Of a stretch of 63,288 nucleotides of DNA, positions 45,639 through 54,300 are shown piece by piece. Each line of letters opens with the position of its first letter. The stretch's first letter is position 1. The stretch covers positions 1 to 63,288 of the forward strand of contig PVEQ01000019.1 of NCBI GenBank assembly GCA_002973575.1, written 5' to 3'. Position numbers and translations under genes: made by a program. The DNA is from Sediminibacterium magnilacihabitans. Lineage in GTDB: Bacteria > Bacteroidota > Bacteroidia > Chitinophagales > Chitinophagaceae. The notes beneath the pieces were generated by a model that was given only the letters and a program-made list of their open reading frames with translations, did no database searches and was not told the DNA's origin.

Positions 45639-45778
45639 CCCCATTGTTTTATTTGTTTTTTAGAAAAGTGTTGGAAAGCAGATAAAAGGCGAAAAAGGCC
45701 CTTTTTTATCAAAAAATGGCTATTTTGTCCCCCTATTTGACCAAATCTGACTGATTTTACCCCTAAAATTGCCCCAAT

Positions 45779-46255
45779 ATGGACTTAAAGCAGATTCATG
45801 AATTGATCAAAATCATCAATAAGAGTAACATTGGTGAGATCAGTATAGAAGACAAAGATGGTAAGGTAACCATCAAACAAAAAGAAGAGCAGGTTGTAAC
45901 GGTAGCCGCCCCTGCCCATCACCAGGTGATCACAACAGCTCCCGCCCCTCAACCCGCTGCAAACCCCGCCCCAGCCGCTCCGGCTGCTCCAGCCGCCCCC
46001 GCTAAAACAGATAACCTTATTACCATAAAAAGTCCCATGATAGGAACCTTCTATCGCAGATCATCCCCCGATAAACCGGTGCTGGCAGATGTGGGAACAG
46101 AGATCACACCCGGTAAAGTGGTGTGCATTATAGAAGCGATGAAATTGTTCAATGAAATTGAAAGTGAAATAAGCGGTACCATCGTAAAAGTGTTGGTAGA
46201 TGATGCGAGCCCGGTTGAATACGATCAGCCTTTATTTCTGGTTGAGCCGGCCTAG
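45779..46255 (+). CDS. accB: Biotin carboxyl carrier protein of acetyl-CoA carboxylase
   Basis: AccB carries the biotin used to carboxylate acetyl-CoA in fatty acid synthesis. The 158-residue protein has an N-terminal helical segment (MDLKQIHELIKIINKSNIGE), a long Ala/Pro linker (about residues 58-76) and a biotinyl domain with Lys122 in EAMKLFNEIE. It is followed by accC with a heptad hairpin between them. The upstream 140 bp is AT-rich and has no clear promoter match. Confidence 0.97.
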   Translation: MDLKQIHELIKIINKSNIGEISIEDKDGKVTIKQKEEQVVTVAAPAHHQVITTAPAPQPAANPAPAAPAAPAAPAKTDNLITIKSPMIGTFYRRSSPDKPVLADVGTEITPGKVVCIIEAMKLFNEIESEISGTIVKVLVDDASPVEYDQPLFLVEPA

Positions 46256-46270
46256 TTTTAATAGTTGTTA

Positions 46271-46337
46271 GATGTTAGTTGATAGTTGTCAGATGATTTT
46301 TTCTATTTCTAACAACTGACAACTATCAACTAACATC
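46271..46337. repeat. TTAGTTG-heptad hairpin between accB and accC
   Basis: GATGTTAGTTGATAGTTGTC plus AG (46271-46292) is perfectly complementary to 46316-46337, a 22-bp stem with a T-rich loop. Unlike its three siblings it lies between two genes in the same direction, so it may tune accC relative to accB rather than end transcription. Confidence 0.8.
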
Positions 46338-46364
46338 ACTCTTGTCATTAAGAAATTAAAAAGC

Positions 46365-47702
46365 ATGTTTAAGAAGGTATTAATAGCTAACCGTGGAGAG
46401 ATCGCGTTGCGTGTGATCAGGACCTGCCGGGAAATGGGAATCAAAACAGTGGCAGTGTATTCCACAGCCGATAAGGATAGTCTTCATGTACGCTTTGCAG
46501 ATGAAGCGGTTTGTATCGGTAAACCCCAGAGTGCAGACTCATACCTGAATATCCCTCATATCATGGCTGCTGCCGAGATCACCAATGCCGATGCAGTGCA
46601 TCCAGGCTATGGCTTCCTCGCAGAGAATGCCCGCTTTTCACAGATATGTGCCGATCATGGCATCAAGTTCATCGGGCCTGCACCTGAGATGATCAATAAG
46701 ATGGGTGATAAGATCACCGCTAAAGACACCATGATCAAAGCCGGTGTGCCGGTGGTGCCCGGAGGAGAAGGGTTGTTGGAGAGTCCAGAGCAGGCCAAAT
46801 CGCTTGCGAAAGAAGTAGGGTATCCTGTGATCCTGAAAGCTACTGCCGGTGGCGGTGGTAAAGGTATGCGCGTAGTATGGGAAGAAAAAGAACTGGAAAA
46901 AGCATATACCACGGCCAAAGTAGAAGCTGCCGCTTCTTTCAAGAACGATGGCATTTACATGGAGAAATTTGTAGAAGAACCCAGGCATATTGAAATACAG
47001 GTAGCGGGTGACCAGTATGGTACTGTTTGTCACCTCAGCGAGCGCGACTGTTCTATCCAGCGCCGGCACCAGAAACTGGTAGAAGAATCGCCTTCACCAT
47101 TCATGACACCCGAACTGCGCCAGCGTATGGGAGAAGCTGCCATCAAAGCGGCGGGCGCCATCAATTACGAGAGTGTGGGCACGATTGAATTCCTGGTTGA
47201 CAAGCACCGCAATTTCTACTTCATGGAAATGAATACCCGTATACAGGTAGAACACTGTGTAACGGAGGAAGTGATCAATTTCGATCTCATCAAGGAACAG
47301 ATCAAAATTGCCATGGGTGAAAAAATATCCGGCCGCAATTATGAACCCCAGATGCACGCGATTGAATGCCGTATCAATGCCGAAGATCCTTATAACGATT
47401 TCAGGCCTTCGCCGGGTAAGATCACCACATTACATACACCGGGCGGACATGGTGTGCGTGTAGACAGCCATGTGTACACCGGTTATGTGATCCCGCCTTA
47501 TTACGATTCAATGATCGGGAAACTGATCACAGTAGCGCAAACCAGGGAGGAAGCCATCAGTACCATGTACCGTGCACTGAGCGAATATGTGATAGAAGGG
47601 GTGAAGACTACTATTCCTTTCCACCTGCAACTGATGCAGAACGAAGATTTCCGAAGCGGAAATTTCACGACGAAGTTTTTGGAGTCTTTTAAGATGAAAT
47701 AA
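46365..47702 (+). CDS. accC: Biotin carboxylase subunit of acetyl-CoA carboxylase
   Basis: AccC carboxylates the biotin on AccB using ATP and bicarbonate. The 445-residue protein opens with [20 protein letters not shown], has the ATP-grasp glycine loop [27 protein letters not shown], the catalytic [14 protein letters not shown] segment, and the RPSPGKIT biotin carboxylase C domain. Length is standard. It follows accB. Confidence 0.98.
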   Translation: MFKKVLIANRGEIALRVIRTCREMGIKTVAVYSTADKDSLHVRFADEAVCIGKPQSADSYLNIPHIMAAAEITNADAVHPGYGFLAENARFSQICADHGIKFIGPAPEMINKMGDKITAKDTMIKAGVPVVPGGEGLLESPEQAKSLAKEVGYPVILKATAGGGGKGMRVVWEEKELEKAYTTAKVEAAASFKNDGIYMEKFVEEPRHIEIQVAGDQYGTVCHLSERDCSIQRRHQKLVEESPSPFMTPELRQRMGEAAIKAAGAINYESVGTIEFLVDKHRNFYFMEMNTRIQVEHCVTEEVINFDLIKEQIKIAMGEKISGRNYEPQMHAIECRINAEDPYNDFRPSPGKITTLHTPGGHGVRVDSHVYTGYVIPPYYDSMIGKLITVAQTREEAISTMYRALSEYVIEGVKTTIPFHLQLMQNEDFRSGNFTTKFLESFKMK

Positions 47703-47704
47703 AA

Positions 47705-47820
47705 AAAGAAGCGTCATCCCGAGCGAGCGAAGAACGTCATCCTGAGCGAGCGAAGCGAGTCGAAGGACCTGCTAAAGACCTTATGAGGTCCCTCGGCTAC
47801 GCTCGGGATGACGCTTCTTT
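47705..47820. repeat. Dispersed CGAAGCGAGTCGAAGGA element, copy 2
   Basis: Outer arms 47705-47725 and 47800-47820 are perfectly complementary over 21 bp. An internal segment (about 47735-47770) repeats copy 1 at 29739, with GAGCGAGCGAAGCGAG and TCGAAGGA. It lies between convergent accC and a small secreted protein gene, so it probably terminates both. Confidence 0.8.
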
Positions 47821-47831
47821 TAAGTAGAAGT

Positions 47832-48236
47832 TTATTTACCTGCACCCTGCCTGGGCCCACCACTACCTTGCATACGATTCTTCCTCATTTCTTCAAAGAA
47901 AGTATTTACTGACTTGATCTGGTCGTCGGTCAGCGGAATATCTTTCCATTTTTTCTCTTTTTCTTCGTTGATGGATTTCATCTTGGCTGCGCGCTGGTCT
48001 TCAGTAAGGTCACGCATGCCGCGCATTTCGCCCATGGCCCATACCTGGGTTTCAATTACTTTATCGGCCTGTGCGTCTGAAAGTTTCGTTTTTTCAATGA
48101 GCATGGGTTTCATTCGCTCTTTCATACGCTGAACCATGGCGGCGGGATCCATTTGTCCGCCTCCGGGAGATTGTGCCAGTAAAACGGTTGTAGTACAACA
48201 AAGTACAACTGATAACAATGCACATAACTTTTGCAT
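47832..48236 (-). CDS. Small exported helical protein, Spy-like
   Basis: The 134-residue protein has a signal peptide (to VLLAQS) and a Met/Lys-rich helical body: MVQRMKERMKPMLIEKTKLS, DLTEDQRAAKMKSINEEKEK and a Gly/Gln tail. The (L/D)TxDQ turn and helix spacing resemble Spy/CpxP or DUF4890-like periplasmic proteins, which act as chaperones or metal-stress sensors. Identification is tentative. It is transcribed alone. Confidence 0.7.
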   Translation of the reverse strand: MQKLCALLSVVLCCTTTVLLAQSPGGGQMDPAAMVQRMKERMKPMLIEKTKLSDAQADKVIETQVWAMGEMRGMRDLTEDQRAAKMKSINEEKEKKWKDIPLTDDQIKSVNTFFEEMRKNRMQGSGGPRQGAGK

Positions 48237-48494
48237 ACTTCTGATGTTTAGTTTAAAAATTGATAGAAGTAAGGTACAGGATTCAATATACGAGGTACTG
48301 TTAATGTCGGTGGAAGCTTATTTTTCATCGGCATGTTAATTACGCCTGATTCGGGCGTCATTCATACTATTTTCATGTCCAATTCATGAATAGTTCGATA
48401 TTAGTCGGGCTTATCCACACTTTTACAGAGGGTAAAAGGAAGTTTCTTGCAAAAATTATATTGTACCTTTTATTGCCTGGCTGAGAGTGGGAAG

Positions 48495-48522
48495 ACCATT
48501 TCGAGAATGTCCTCGAAATGGT
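48495..48522. promoter_or_regulatory. Inverted repeat upstream of dinD
   Basis: ACCATTTCGAG (48495-48505) and CTCGAAATGGT (48512-48522) are perfect 11-bp arms around AATGTC, ending 34 bp before the dinD ATG. It could be an operator for the damage response or a leader hairpin. The rest of 48237-48494 shows no gene. Confidence 0.55.
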
Positions 48523-48556
48523 AGCTAAAAAAATAATTTGATTAAAATAGTGTACC

Positions 48557-49393
48557 ATGAAATCTGAAGAAATAAAACATCTTTTTGAACAATTTGAGAC
48601 TGCTGCTTCTGAGCTGGAAGGTGTAGAATGCTGGAGTGCAAGGGAATTGCAAACCCTACTGGGATATAGTAAATGGGAAAATTTCGAAAAAGTAATTCAA
48701 AAAGCAAAAGACGCTGCAACGAATGCGGGTGAGGAAATTGCCTATCACTTTCCTGACGTCAGGAAAGTGATAGACGCAGGGAAAGGGGCAAAACATGAAA
48801 TAGATGATACGCTACTTACCCGCTACGCGTGCTACCTTATTGCTCAAAATGGTGATAGCCGCAAGGAAGAAATAGCATTTGCCCAAAATTATTTTGCCGT
48901 GCAAACCCGCCGGGCAGAGCTGGTAGAGCAAAGACTATTAGAATATGAACGTGTAAAAGCGAGGGAAAAACTAAGCCAGACCGAAAAGCAACTTTCGGGC
49001 ATTTTGTTCGAAAGAGGAGTTGACAGCCAGGGATTTGCGGTAATCAGGAGCAAAGGCGATCAGGCCATGTTTCGCCTTACTACGCAAATGCTGAAAAAGA
49101 AAATGGGCGTACCTGATAACCGACCCGTTGCCGATTTTTTGCCTACCATCAGTATTAAAGCCAAAGACCTTGCAGCCGAAATGACTGGACTGAATGTACA
49201 AAGCAAAGACTTGAAAGGGCAAAACAAAATTGAAAAAGAGCATATTGACAACAATCTTGCGGTGCGAAATATGCTTACCCAACGTGGCATTGTACCCGAG
49301 AACTTACCACCCGCTGAAGATGTAAAAAGACTACAACGGAAATTAGATGGTGATGAAAAAAAATTGTTGAAAGAAAAAAAGAAAAGGAAATGA
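48557..49393 (+). CDS. dinD: DNA damage-inducible protein D-like
   Basis: The 278-residue protein matches DinD: WSARELQTLLGYSKWENFEK (BRO-N-like N-terminal domain), then TRYACYLIAQNGDSRKEEIAFAQNYFAVQTRR, the DinD hallmark, and a charged helical C-terminus with LFERGVDSQGFAVIRSKGD. E. coli DinD is LexA-regulated and inhibits RecA strand exchange. The genes around are unrelated, and the pattern of occurrence suggests accessory or horizontally acquired DNA. A perfect 32-bp palindrome lies within codons about 63-72. Confidence 0.9.
   Translation: MKSEEIKHLFEQFETAASELEGVECWSARELQTLLGYSKWENFEKVIQKAKDAATNAGEEIAYHFPDVRKVIDAGKGAKHEIDDTLLTRYACYLIAQNGDSRKEEIAFAQNYFAVQTRRAELVEQRLLEYERVKAREKLSQTEKQLSGILFERGVDSQGFAVIRSKGDQAMFRLTTQMLKKKMGVPDNRPVADFLPTISIKAKDLAAEMTGLNVQSKDLKGQNKIEKEHIDNNLAVRNMLTQRGIVPENLPPAEDVKRLQRKLDGDEKKLLKEKKKRK
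48742..48773. repeat. 32-bp perfect palindrome inside dinD
   Basis: The arms CTATCACTTTCCTGAC (48742-48757) and GTCAGGAAAGTGATAG (48758-48773) are exactly complementary with no spacer. It codes for YHFPDVRKVID within the conserved region, so protein constraint does not by itself explain the symmetry. Confidence 0.9.
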
Positions 49394-49423
49394 TGGAAAA
49401 GCAATTGTAACCATTTACAACTA

Positions 49424-49458
49424 AAAAAAGGGGCTGCCCCACTTAAGGAACAACCCCC
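49424..49458 (-). terminator. Terminator of glutamine synthetase
   Basis: GGGGCTG and CAACCCC form a stem with one mismatch; on the minus strand it is followed by seven Ts. It lies 22 bp after the glnN stop and may also end dinD. Confidence 0.65.
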
Positions 49459-49479
49459 GATTGCTCAAGTCAAAAAAAC

Positions 49480-51669
49480 TTATCTTAAAAACAGCATCTC
49501 GCGGTATTTAGGCAATGTCCATGCATCGTCGTCAACCAGGTGCTCCAGTTTGTCAACATGGTAGCGGATCTCGTCGAAGAACGTTGCTTTCACCTGGCTC
49601 TCATAAGCGATGGCCTTGGTGCGTGTATTGTCGATATTATTGGCCACTTTCCTGGCTTCTACCATCGCATGTACTTTATCGTGGATCACCTGGATGTGTT
49701 CGCTCACTTCTTTCAATACAGCCAATTGGCTCTTGTAAGCGCTCTCGGGTAAACCAGCGGCTTTCAGACCATTTACGTTTGCCAGCAGTTCATTCTGGTA
49801 TTTGATGGCTGAAGGCAGGATATGGTTGATGGCCAGGTCGCCCATGATGCGCGCCTCGATCTGTACTTTCTTGATGTACTTCTCGAGTTCGATTTCGTGA
49901 CGGGCTTCCAGTTCTGTGTGAGAATAAACGCCGGCAGATTCGAACAACTTCTTGGCTTTATCGGTCAGGAAGGCATCCAGTGCGATAGGTGTTGTTTTCA
50001 GGTTGGGCAGACCGCGACGCTCCGCTTCGTGGTGCCACTCTTCACTGTAACCATCGCCTTCGAACAGAACATTCTTGCTTTCAACGATGTATTTCTGGAT
50101 CACGTGCATGATGGCGATCTCTTTCTTATCACCTTTCTCGATCAGTGCATCAACATCGGCCTTGAACTTTTTCAATGTGTTGGCAACGATGGTGTTCAGC
50201 ACAGTCATAGAGATGGCGCAGTTGGCAGAAGAACCTACGGCACGGAATTCGAATTTATTACCGGTGAAGGCGAAAGGAGAAGTCCTGTTACGATCGGTAT
50301 TATCGAGCATCAGTTCAGGAATGCTCCTGTGCAGATCCAGTTTGAGGATGGCTTCGTCTTGCTCATCGAATTTGGTGCTCACCCTGCTTTCGATATCACC
50401 CAATACTTTCGCCAGGTACTGACCTACGAATACAGAGATGATGGCAGGAGGCGCTTCGTTGGCGCCCAAACGGTGGTCGTTGGGAGCAGAAGCGATAGCA
50501 GCACGCAACACATCAGAATAATCATGCACCGCTTTGATGGTGTTCACGAAGAAAGTAAGAAACATGAGGTTGGTCTTGGGCGTCTTACCGGGAGCCAGCA
50601 GGTTAACGCCGGTATCGGTAGCCATGCTCCAGTTGTTGTGCTTACCACTACCGTTGATGCCCGCAAAAGGCTTCTCGTGCAGCAGTACTACCAGCTTATG
50701 ACGCCTGGCCACACGGCTCATTACGTCCATCAGCAAAGTATTGTGGTCAACAGCGATGTTCACTTCTTCGAAGATAGGAGCGCACTCAAATTGAGCGGGA
50801 GCTACTTCATTGTGACGGGTACGTAAAGGAATACCCAGTTTATAAGCTTCCTGCTCGTAATCCCTCATGAATGCATACACACGCTCAGGGATAGAGCCAA
50901 AATAATGGTCTTCCAATTGCTGGCCTTTGGCAGGAGCAGCGCCGAATACGGTGCGACCGCACTGTACCAGGTCGGGACGCGCATTCACCAGTGCTTCATC
51001 GATCACAAAGTATTCCTGTTCCCAACCGAGGGTAGGTGTTACTTTGGTTACATTTTTATCGAAATAGTTACAAACTTCTACGGCAGATTTGTTCAAGGCT
51101 TCCAGTGCTTTCAGCAACGGAGCTTTGTAGTCGAGTGATTCGCCGGTATAAGAAACGAAGATAGTAGGGATACAGAGTGTTTTACCTTCTCCGATTTCAA
51201 TGATGAAAGCAGGTGAAGAAGGATCCCATGCAGTATAACCGCGGGCTTCGAAAGTAGCGCGCAGACCGCCGCTGGGGAAAGAAGAAGCGTCGGGCTCCTG
51301 TTGGATCAATGCAGCGCCGTCGAATTCTTCGATGGCAGTGCCGTCGCTTTTCAGTGTAAAGAATGAGTCATGCTTTTCAGCAGTAGTGCCGGTAAGGGGT
51401 TGGAACCAGTGTGTGTAGTGGGTAACGCCTTTGCTTTCTGCCCAGGCACGGATGCCGTTGGCAATCTGGTTGGCTACATTGCGATCGATCTTTTTACCGC
51501 CACGGATGCTGGTAACAAGACTTTTATAAGCCTCATCGGCCAAATATTCGCGGGCTGTTTTCAGTGTAAATACATTGGAGCCGAAAATTCCGGTGATCTT
51601 GGCATTGGGTACCGCCGCTCCTGCCGAGTCGTTGGTGATGCTGCTGATGGCATTAAATCTCAAAGACAT
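49480..51669 (-). CDS. glnN: Glutamine synthetase type III
   Basis: It makes glutamine from glutamate and ammonia. The 729-residue size and sequence fit the GSIII family found in Bacteroidota and cyanobacteria: GSNVFTLKTAREYLADEAY at the N-terminus, EHDSFF-like KHDSFFTLKSDGTAIEEFDG, GWEQEYFVIDEALV, NEVAPAQFECAPIFEE and the ATP-binding KPFAGINGSGKHNNWSM segment. C-terminal helices include KYIKKVQIEARIMGDLAIN. It is transcribed alone. The upstream region contains a 110-bp array of 11-bp repeats that could affect its promoter. Confidence 0.97.
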   Translation of the reverse strand: MSLRFNAISSITNDSAGAAVPNAKITGIFGSNVFTLKTAREYLADEAYKSLVTSIRGGKKIDRNVANQIANGIRAWAESKGVTHYTHWFQPLTGTTAEKHDSFFTLKSDGTAIEEFDGAALIQQEPDASSFPSGGLRATFEARGYTAWDPSSPAFIIEIGEGKTLCIPTIFVSYTGESLDYKAPLLKALEALNKSAVEVCNYFDKNVTKVTPTLGWEQEYFVIDEALVNARPDLVQCGRTVFGAAPAKGQQLEDHYFGSIPERVYAFMRDYEQEAYKLGIPLRTRHNEVAPAQFECAPIFEEVNIAVDHNTLLMDVMSRVARRHKLVVLLHEKPFAGINGSGKHNNWSMATDTGVNLLAPGKTPKTNLMFLTFFVNTIKAVHDYSDVLRAAIASAPNDHRLGANEAPPAIISVFVGQYLAKVLGDIESRVSTKFDEQDEAILKLDLHRSIPELMLDNTDRNRTSPFAFTGNKFEFRAVGSSANCAISMTVLNTIVANTLKKFKADVDALIEKGDKKEIAIMHVIQKYIVESKNVLFEGDGYSEEWHHEAERRGLPNLKTTPIALDAFLTDKAKKLFESAGVYSHTELEARHEIELEKYIKKVQIEARIMGDLAINHILPSAIKYQNELLANVNGLKAAGLPESAYKSQLAVLKEVSEHIQVIHDKVHAMVEARKVANNIDNTRTKAIAYESQVKATFFDEIRYHVDKLEHLVDDDAWTLPKYREMLFLR

Positions 51670-51884
51670 AATCAGTTGTTTGTTTTATTTGACTTAATTA
51701 ACGGCACAAAATACGTTCAAATAATCCAAAAAATCAACAAGTAGGATATTTTTTGAAGAAAAAAATGCAAATTTTAGGTAAAAATAAAACATAGAATTAT
51801 TTATAATTCATTTTATTTTGTAATTTCTTATCAAAAAGACTTTTTTAGAAGACGAATTCGGGAGTGTGGAAAGCGTATGGTGTC

Positions 51885-51994
51885 AGTTTAGTTTTAGTAT
51901 GCAAACAGTAAGGAACAAGTTTGCCGGTAGTAAGCCGGCAGTTAGCCTGTAGTTACTTTCTAGTTTACTTCTAGTTAGCCACAAGTTAGCAGGC
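51885..51994 (+). repeat. Ten 11-bp units starting AGT, upstream of glnN and purL
   Basis: AGT recurs at 51885, 51896, 51907, 51918, 51929, 51940, 51951, 51962, 51973 and 51984, exactly every 11 bp. Units such as AGTTAGCCTGT, AGTTACTTTCT, AGTTTACTTCT and AGTTAGCCACA share AGTTAG/C at the front and vary at the end. The array lies 216 bp from glnN and 96 bp from purL. Eleven bp is about one helical turn, so identical sites would lie on one DNA face. It codes for nothing obvious. Confidence 0.8.
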
Positions 51995-52032
51995 CATTTT
52001 TTGTTGTATGCCAACAGGACAGTCTAAAACGT

Positions 52033-52060
52033 CATTGAGCCATCGAGCATTGAGTAATCG
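52033..52060 (+). repeat. ATTGAG-word repeat, copy 2
   Basis: This 28-bp run of CATTGAG/CATCGAG words matches the minus-strand element at 31129-31156 at 25 positions. It overlaps the likely -33 region of purL. Confidence 0.65.
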
Positions 52061-52074
52061 AGCCATTGATTCCT

Positions 52075-52082
52075 TACCTTTG
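52075..52082 (+). promoter_or_regulatory. -7 element of the purL promoter
   Basis: TACCTTTG matches TAnnTTTG, with TTG at 52050-52052 (22-nt spacer). It ends 7 bp before the purL ATG, so the transcript would be leaderless or nearly so. Confidence 0.6.
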
Positions 52083-52089
52083 CGCCATC

Positions 52090-54294
52090 ATGGAAATTAC
52101 CGTTAAAACCGCCCAACAACTTCGCTTAACAGAAGAAGAATTTGAGTTGATCAAACAGAAACTGGGCCGCACCCCCAATTTTACCGAATTATGTGCTTTC
52201 AGTGGTATGTGGAGTGAGCATTGCAGCTATAAAAACTCCATCAAATGGCTCAAAACCCTTCCCCGCGACGGCGGACGAATGCTGGTAGCCGCCGGTGAAG
52301 AGAATGCCGGTCTGATGGATATGGGCAACGGTTTCGGTGTTGTATTTAAAATAGAAAGTCATAACCACCCCAGCGCCATCGAGCCCTTCCAGGGAGCGGC
52401 TACAGGCGTTGGTGGTATCCAACGTGATATTTTTACCATGGGCGCAAGGCCCATCGCTTCACTTAATAGCCTCCGTTTCGGTAACCTGCAGGACAGGAAA
52501 ACGCAACGTTTGCTGGGTGGTGTGGTGAACGGTATTGGTCATTATGGCAACTGCTTCGGTGTTCCTACCGTAGGTGGTGAAGTTTATTTTGAAGATTGTT
52601 ATCATACCAACCCCCTCGTGAATGCCATGAGTGTGGGTATCATGAAAGCGGGAGATATGATCAGTGCCACGGCCAAAGGAATCGGCAACCCCGTATTCTT
52701 TGTAGGCAGCGCTACTGGTAAAGATGGCATCGGTGGCGCTTCCTTTGCATCGGCCGATATCACGGCAGAAAGTGCAGAAGAACTGCCCGCTGTTCAGGTG
52801 GGCGACCCCTTCCAGGAAAAAAAATTACTCGAAGCCTGTCTCGAGCTCATTACTACCAACGCGGTGGTAGGGATGCAGGATATGGGTGCAGCCGGCATTA
52901 TCTGTTCTACAGCGGAAATGAGCGCCAAAGGCGGTGTGGGAATGCGTATCGATCTGGATAAAGTACCTACACGCCAGCAAAATATGAAAGCATGGGAATT
53001 GCTGCTGAGTGAAAGCCAGGAGCGCATGCTGATCGTGGTAGAAAAAGGAAAAGAAGAAGCCGTACTGAAAGTATTTGAGAAATGGGATCTATCGGCCAGC
53101 AATATCGGGGAAGTAACCGACGATGGACTGTTGAAATTCTACATGCACGGCGTACTCGAAGCCGAAATTCCCGCACATGAATTGGTGTTGGGTGGCGGCG
53201 CCCCACAATATACCAGGGAATACAAAGAACCCAAGTACTTCGAAAAGATCAAAGCCTTTAACATCGACAGCGTCAGTGATACAACAGATCTGAAAGCAAC
53301 AGCCGCACAACTGGTGCAAATTCCCAACATCGCATCCAAGCGTTGGATATACACGCAATACGACAGCATGGTGGGCGCTGCCAACAGTTCTACCAATGCC
53401 CCCAGCGACGCTTCCATCATTCTCGCGAAAGGAACCGGTAAAGCATTGGCTGTAACGGTAGATTGCAACAGTAAATATGTTTTTGCCGATCCTTACCAGG
53501 GCGGCATGATTGCCGTGGCTGAAGCCGCCCGCAACATTGTGTGCAGTGGTGGTGACCCCATCGGTGTTACCAACTGTCTGAACTTCGGTAACCCTTACGA
53601 TCCGGAAGTGTATTACCAGTTTGTGAAAGCAGTAACCGGTATGGGCGATGCCTGCCGCAAATTCAACACACCTGTTACCGGTGGTAACGTGAGTTTCTAT
53701 AACCAGAATCCGGAAGGTCCTGTTTATCCTACCCCTACAATTGGTATGGTGGGTATCCTGGATGATTTTGATAGTCGCATGACCATGGATTTCAAAGAAG
53801 CAGGCGACCTTATCCTGCTGATCGGCGAAGCCAGGAACGATATCGCTTCTTCGGAATACCTGCATAAGATCAGGGGCGTGGAATTTTCACCGGCGCCTCA
53901 TTTCAACCTGGATGAAGAATATAAAGTACAGCAGTTTGTGTCGGCCTCTATCAAACAAAAACTGGTGAAAAGTGCACACGATATCAGCGAAGGCGGATTG
54001 GCAATTACTTTGCTCGAGAGTGGGTTCAACCGCAACCTCGGTTTCCAGGTAAATGCACAAACCAACTTGCGCAAAGACGCTTATTGGTTTGGAGAAGCAC
54101 AAAGCAGGGTAGTGGTATCGTGCAGCGAAGCACAGGCGGCCACATTGATGCAGCAGGCAGAAGAGGCAGGTGTTGTAGTAACCATGCTGGGAACCGTAGG
54201 CGGCTCTCAGGTAGTAGTGAACGGTGAGAACTGGGGCAGCATTGAAGACTGGAAACTACAATACGATACGGCCATTGAAAAACTGCTGAATTAA
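52090..54294 (+). CDS. purL: Phosphoribosylformylglycinamidine synthase, small PurL
   Basis: PurL converts FGAR to FGAM in purine synthesis using ammonia from PurQ. The 734-residue length is that of small PurL, which needs separate PurS and PurQ. FSGMWSEHCSYKNS holds the catalytic His, and ESHNHPSAIEPFQGAATGVG and DPFQEKKLLEA are the ATP-binding half-sites; AHDISEGGLAI lies in the second half. The ATG at 52090 is preferred over 52066, which precedes the likely transcription start. It heads purL-hldD-proC. Confidence 0.97.
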   Translation: MEITVKTAQQLRLTEEEFELIKQKLGRTPNFTELCAFSGMWSEHCSYKNSIKWLKTLPRDGGRMLVAAGEENAGLMDMGNGFGVVFKIESHNHPSAIEPFQGAATGVGGIQRDIFTMGARPIASLNSLRFGNLQDRKTQRLLGGVVNGIGHYGNCFGVPTVGGEVYFEDCYHTNPLVNAMSVGIMKAGDMISATAKGIGNPVFFVGSATGKDGIGGASFASADITAESAEELPAVQVGDPFQEKKLLEACLELITTNAVVGMQDMGAAGIICSTAEMSAKGGVGMRIDLDKVPTRQQNMKAWELLLSESQERMLIVVEKGKEEAVLKVFEKWDLSASNIGEVTDDGLLKFYMHGVLEAEIPAHELVLGGGAPQYTREYKEPKYFEKIKAFNIDSVSDTTDLKATAAQLVQIPNIASKRWIYTQYDSMVGAANSSTNAPSDASIILAKGTGKALAVTVDCNSKYVFADPYQGGMIAVAEAARNIVCSGGDPIGVTNCLNFGNPYDPEVYYQFVKAVTGMGDACRKFNTPVTGGNVSFYNQNPEGPVYPTPTIGMVGILDDFDSRMTMDFKEAGDLILLIGEARNDIASSEYLHKIRGVEFSPAPHFNLDEEYKVQQFVSASIKQKLVKSAHDISEGGLAITLLESGFNRNLGFQVNAQTNLRKDAYWFGEAQSRVVVSCSEAQAATLMQQAEEAGVVVTMLGTVGGSQVVVNGENWGSIEDWKLQYDTAIEKLLN

Positions 54295-54300
54295 ATTTCG

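Noticed and set aside
49822..50826. 334-codon open frame on the plus strand
   Set aside because: It lies wholly inside glutamine synthetase on the other strand, and its translation shows no natural protein pattern. It is a shadow of high codon bias.
51885..51994. CRISPR array
   Set aside because: The units are 11 bp without separate spacers and there are no cas genes; a CRISPR unit would be about 60-70 bp.
53089..53865. 258-codon open frame antisense to purL
   Set aside because: purL is certain on the plus strand; the antisense product has no recognisable motif.
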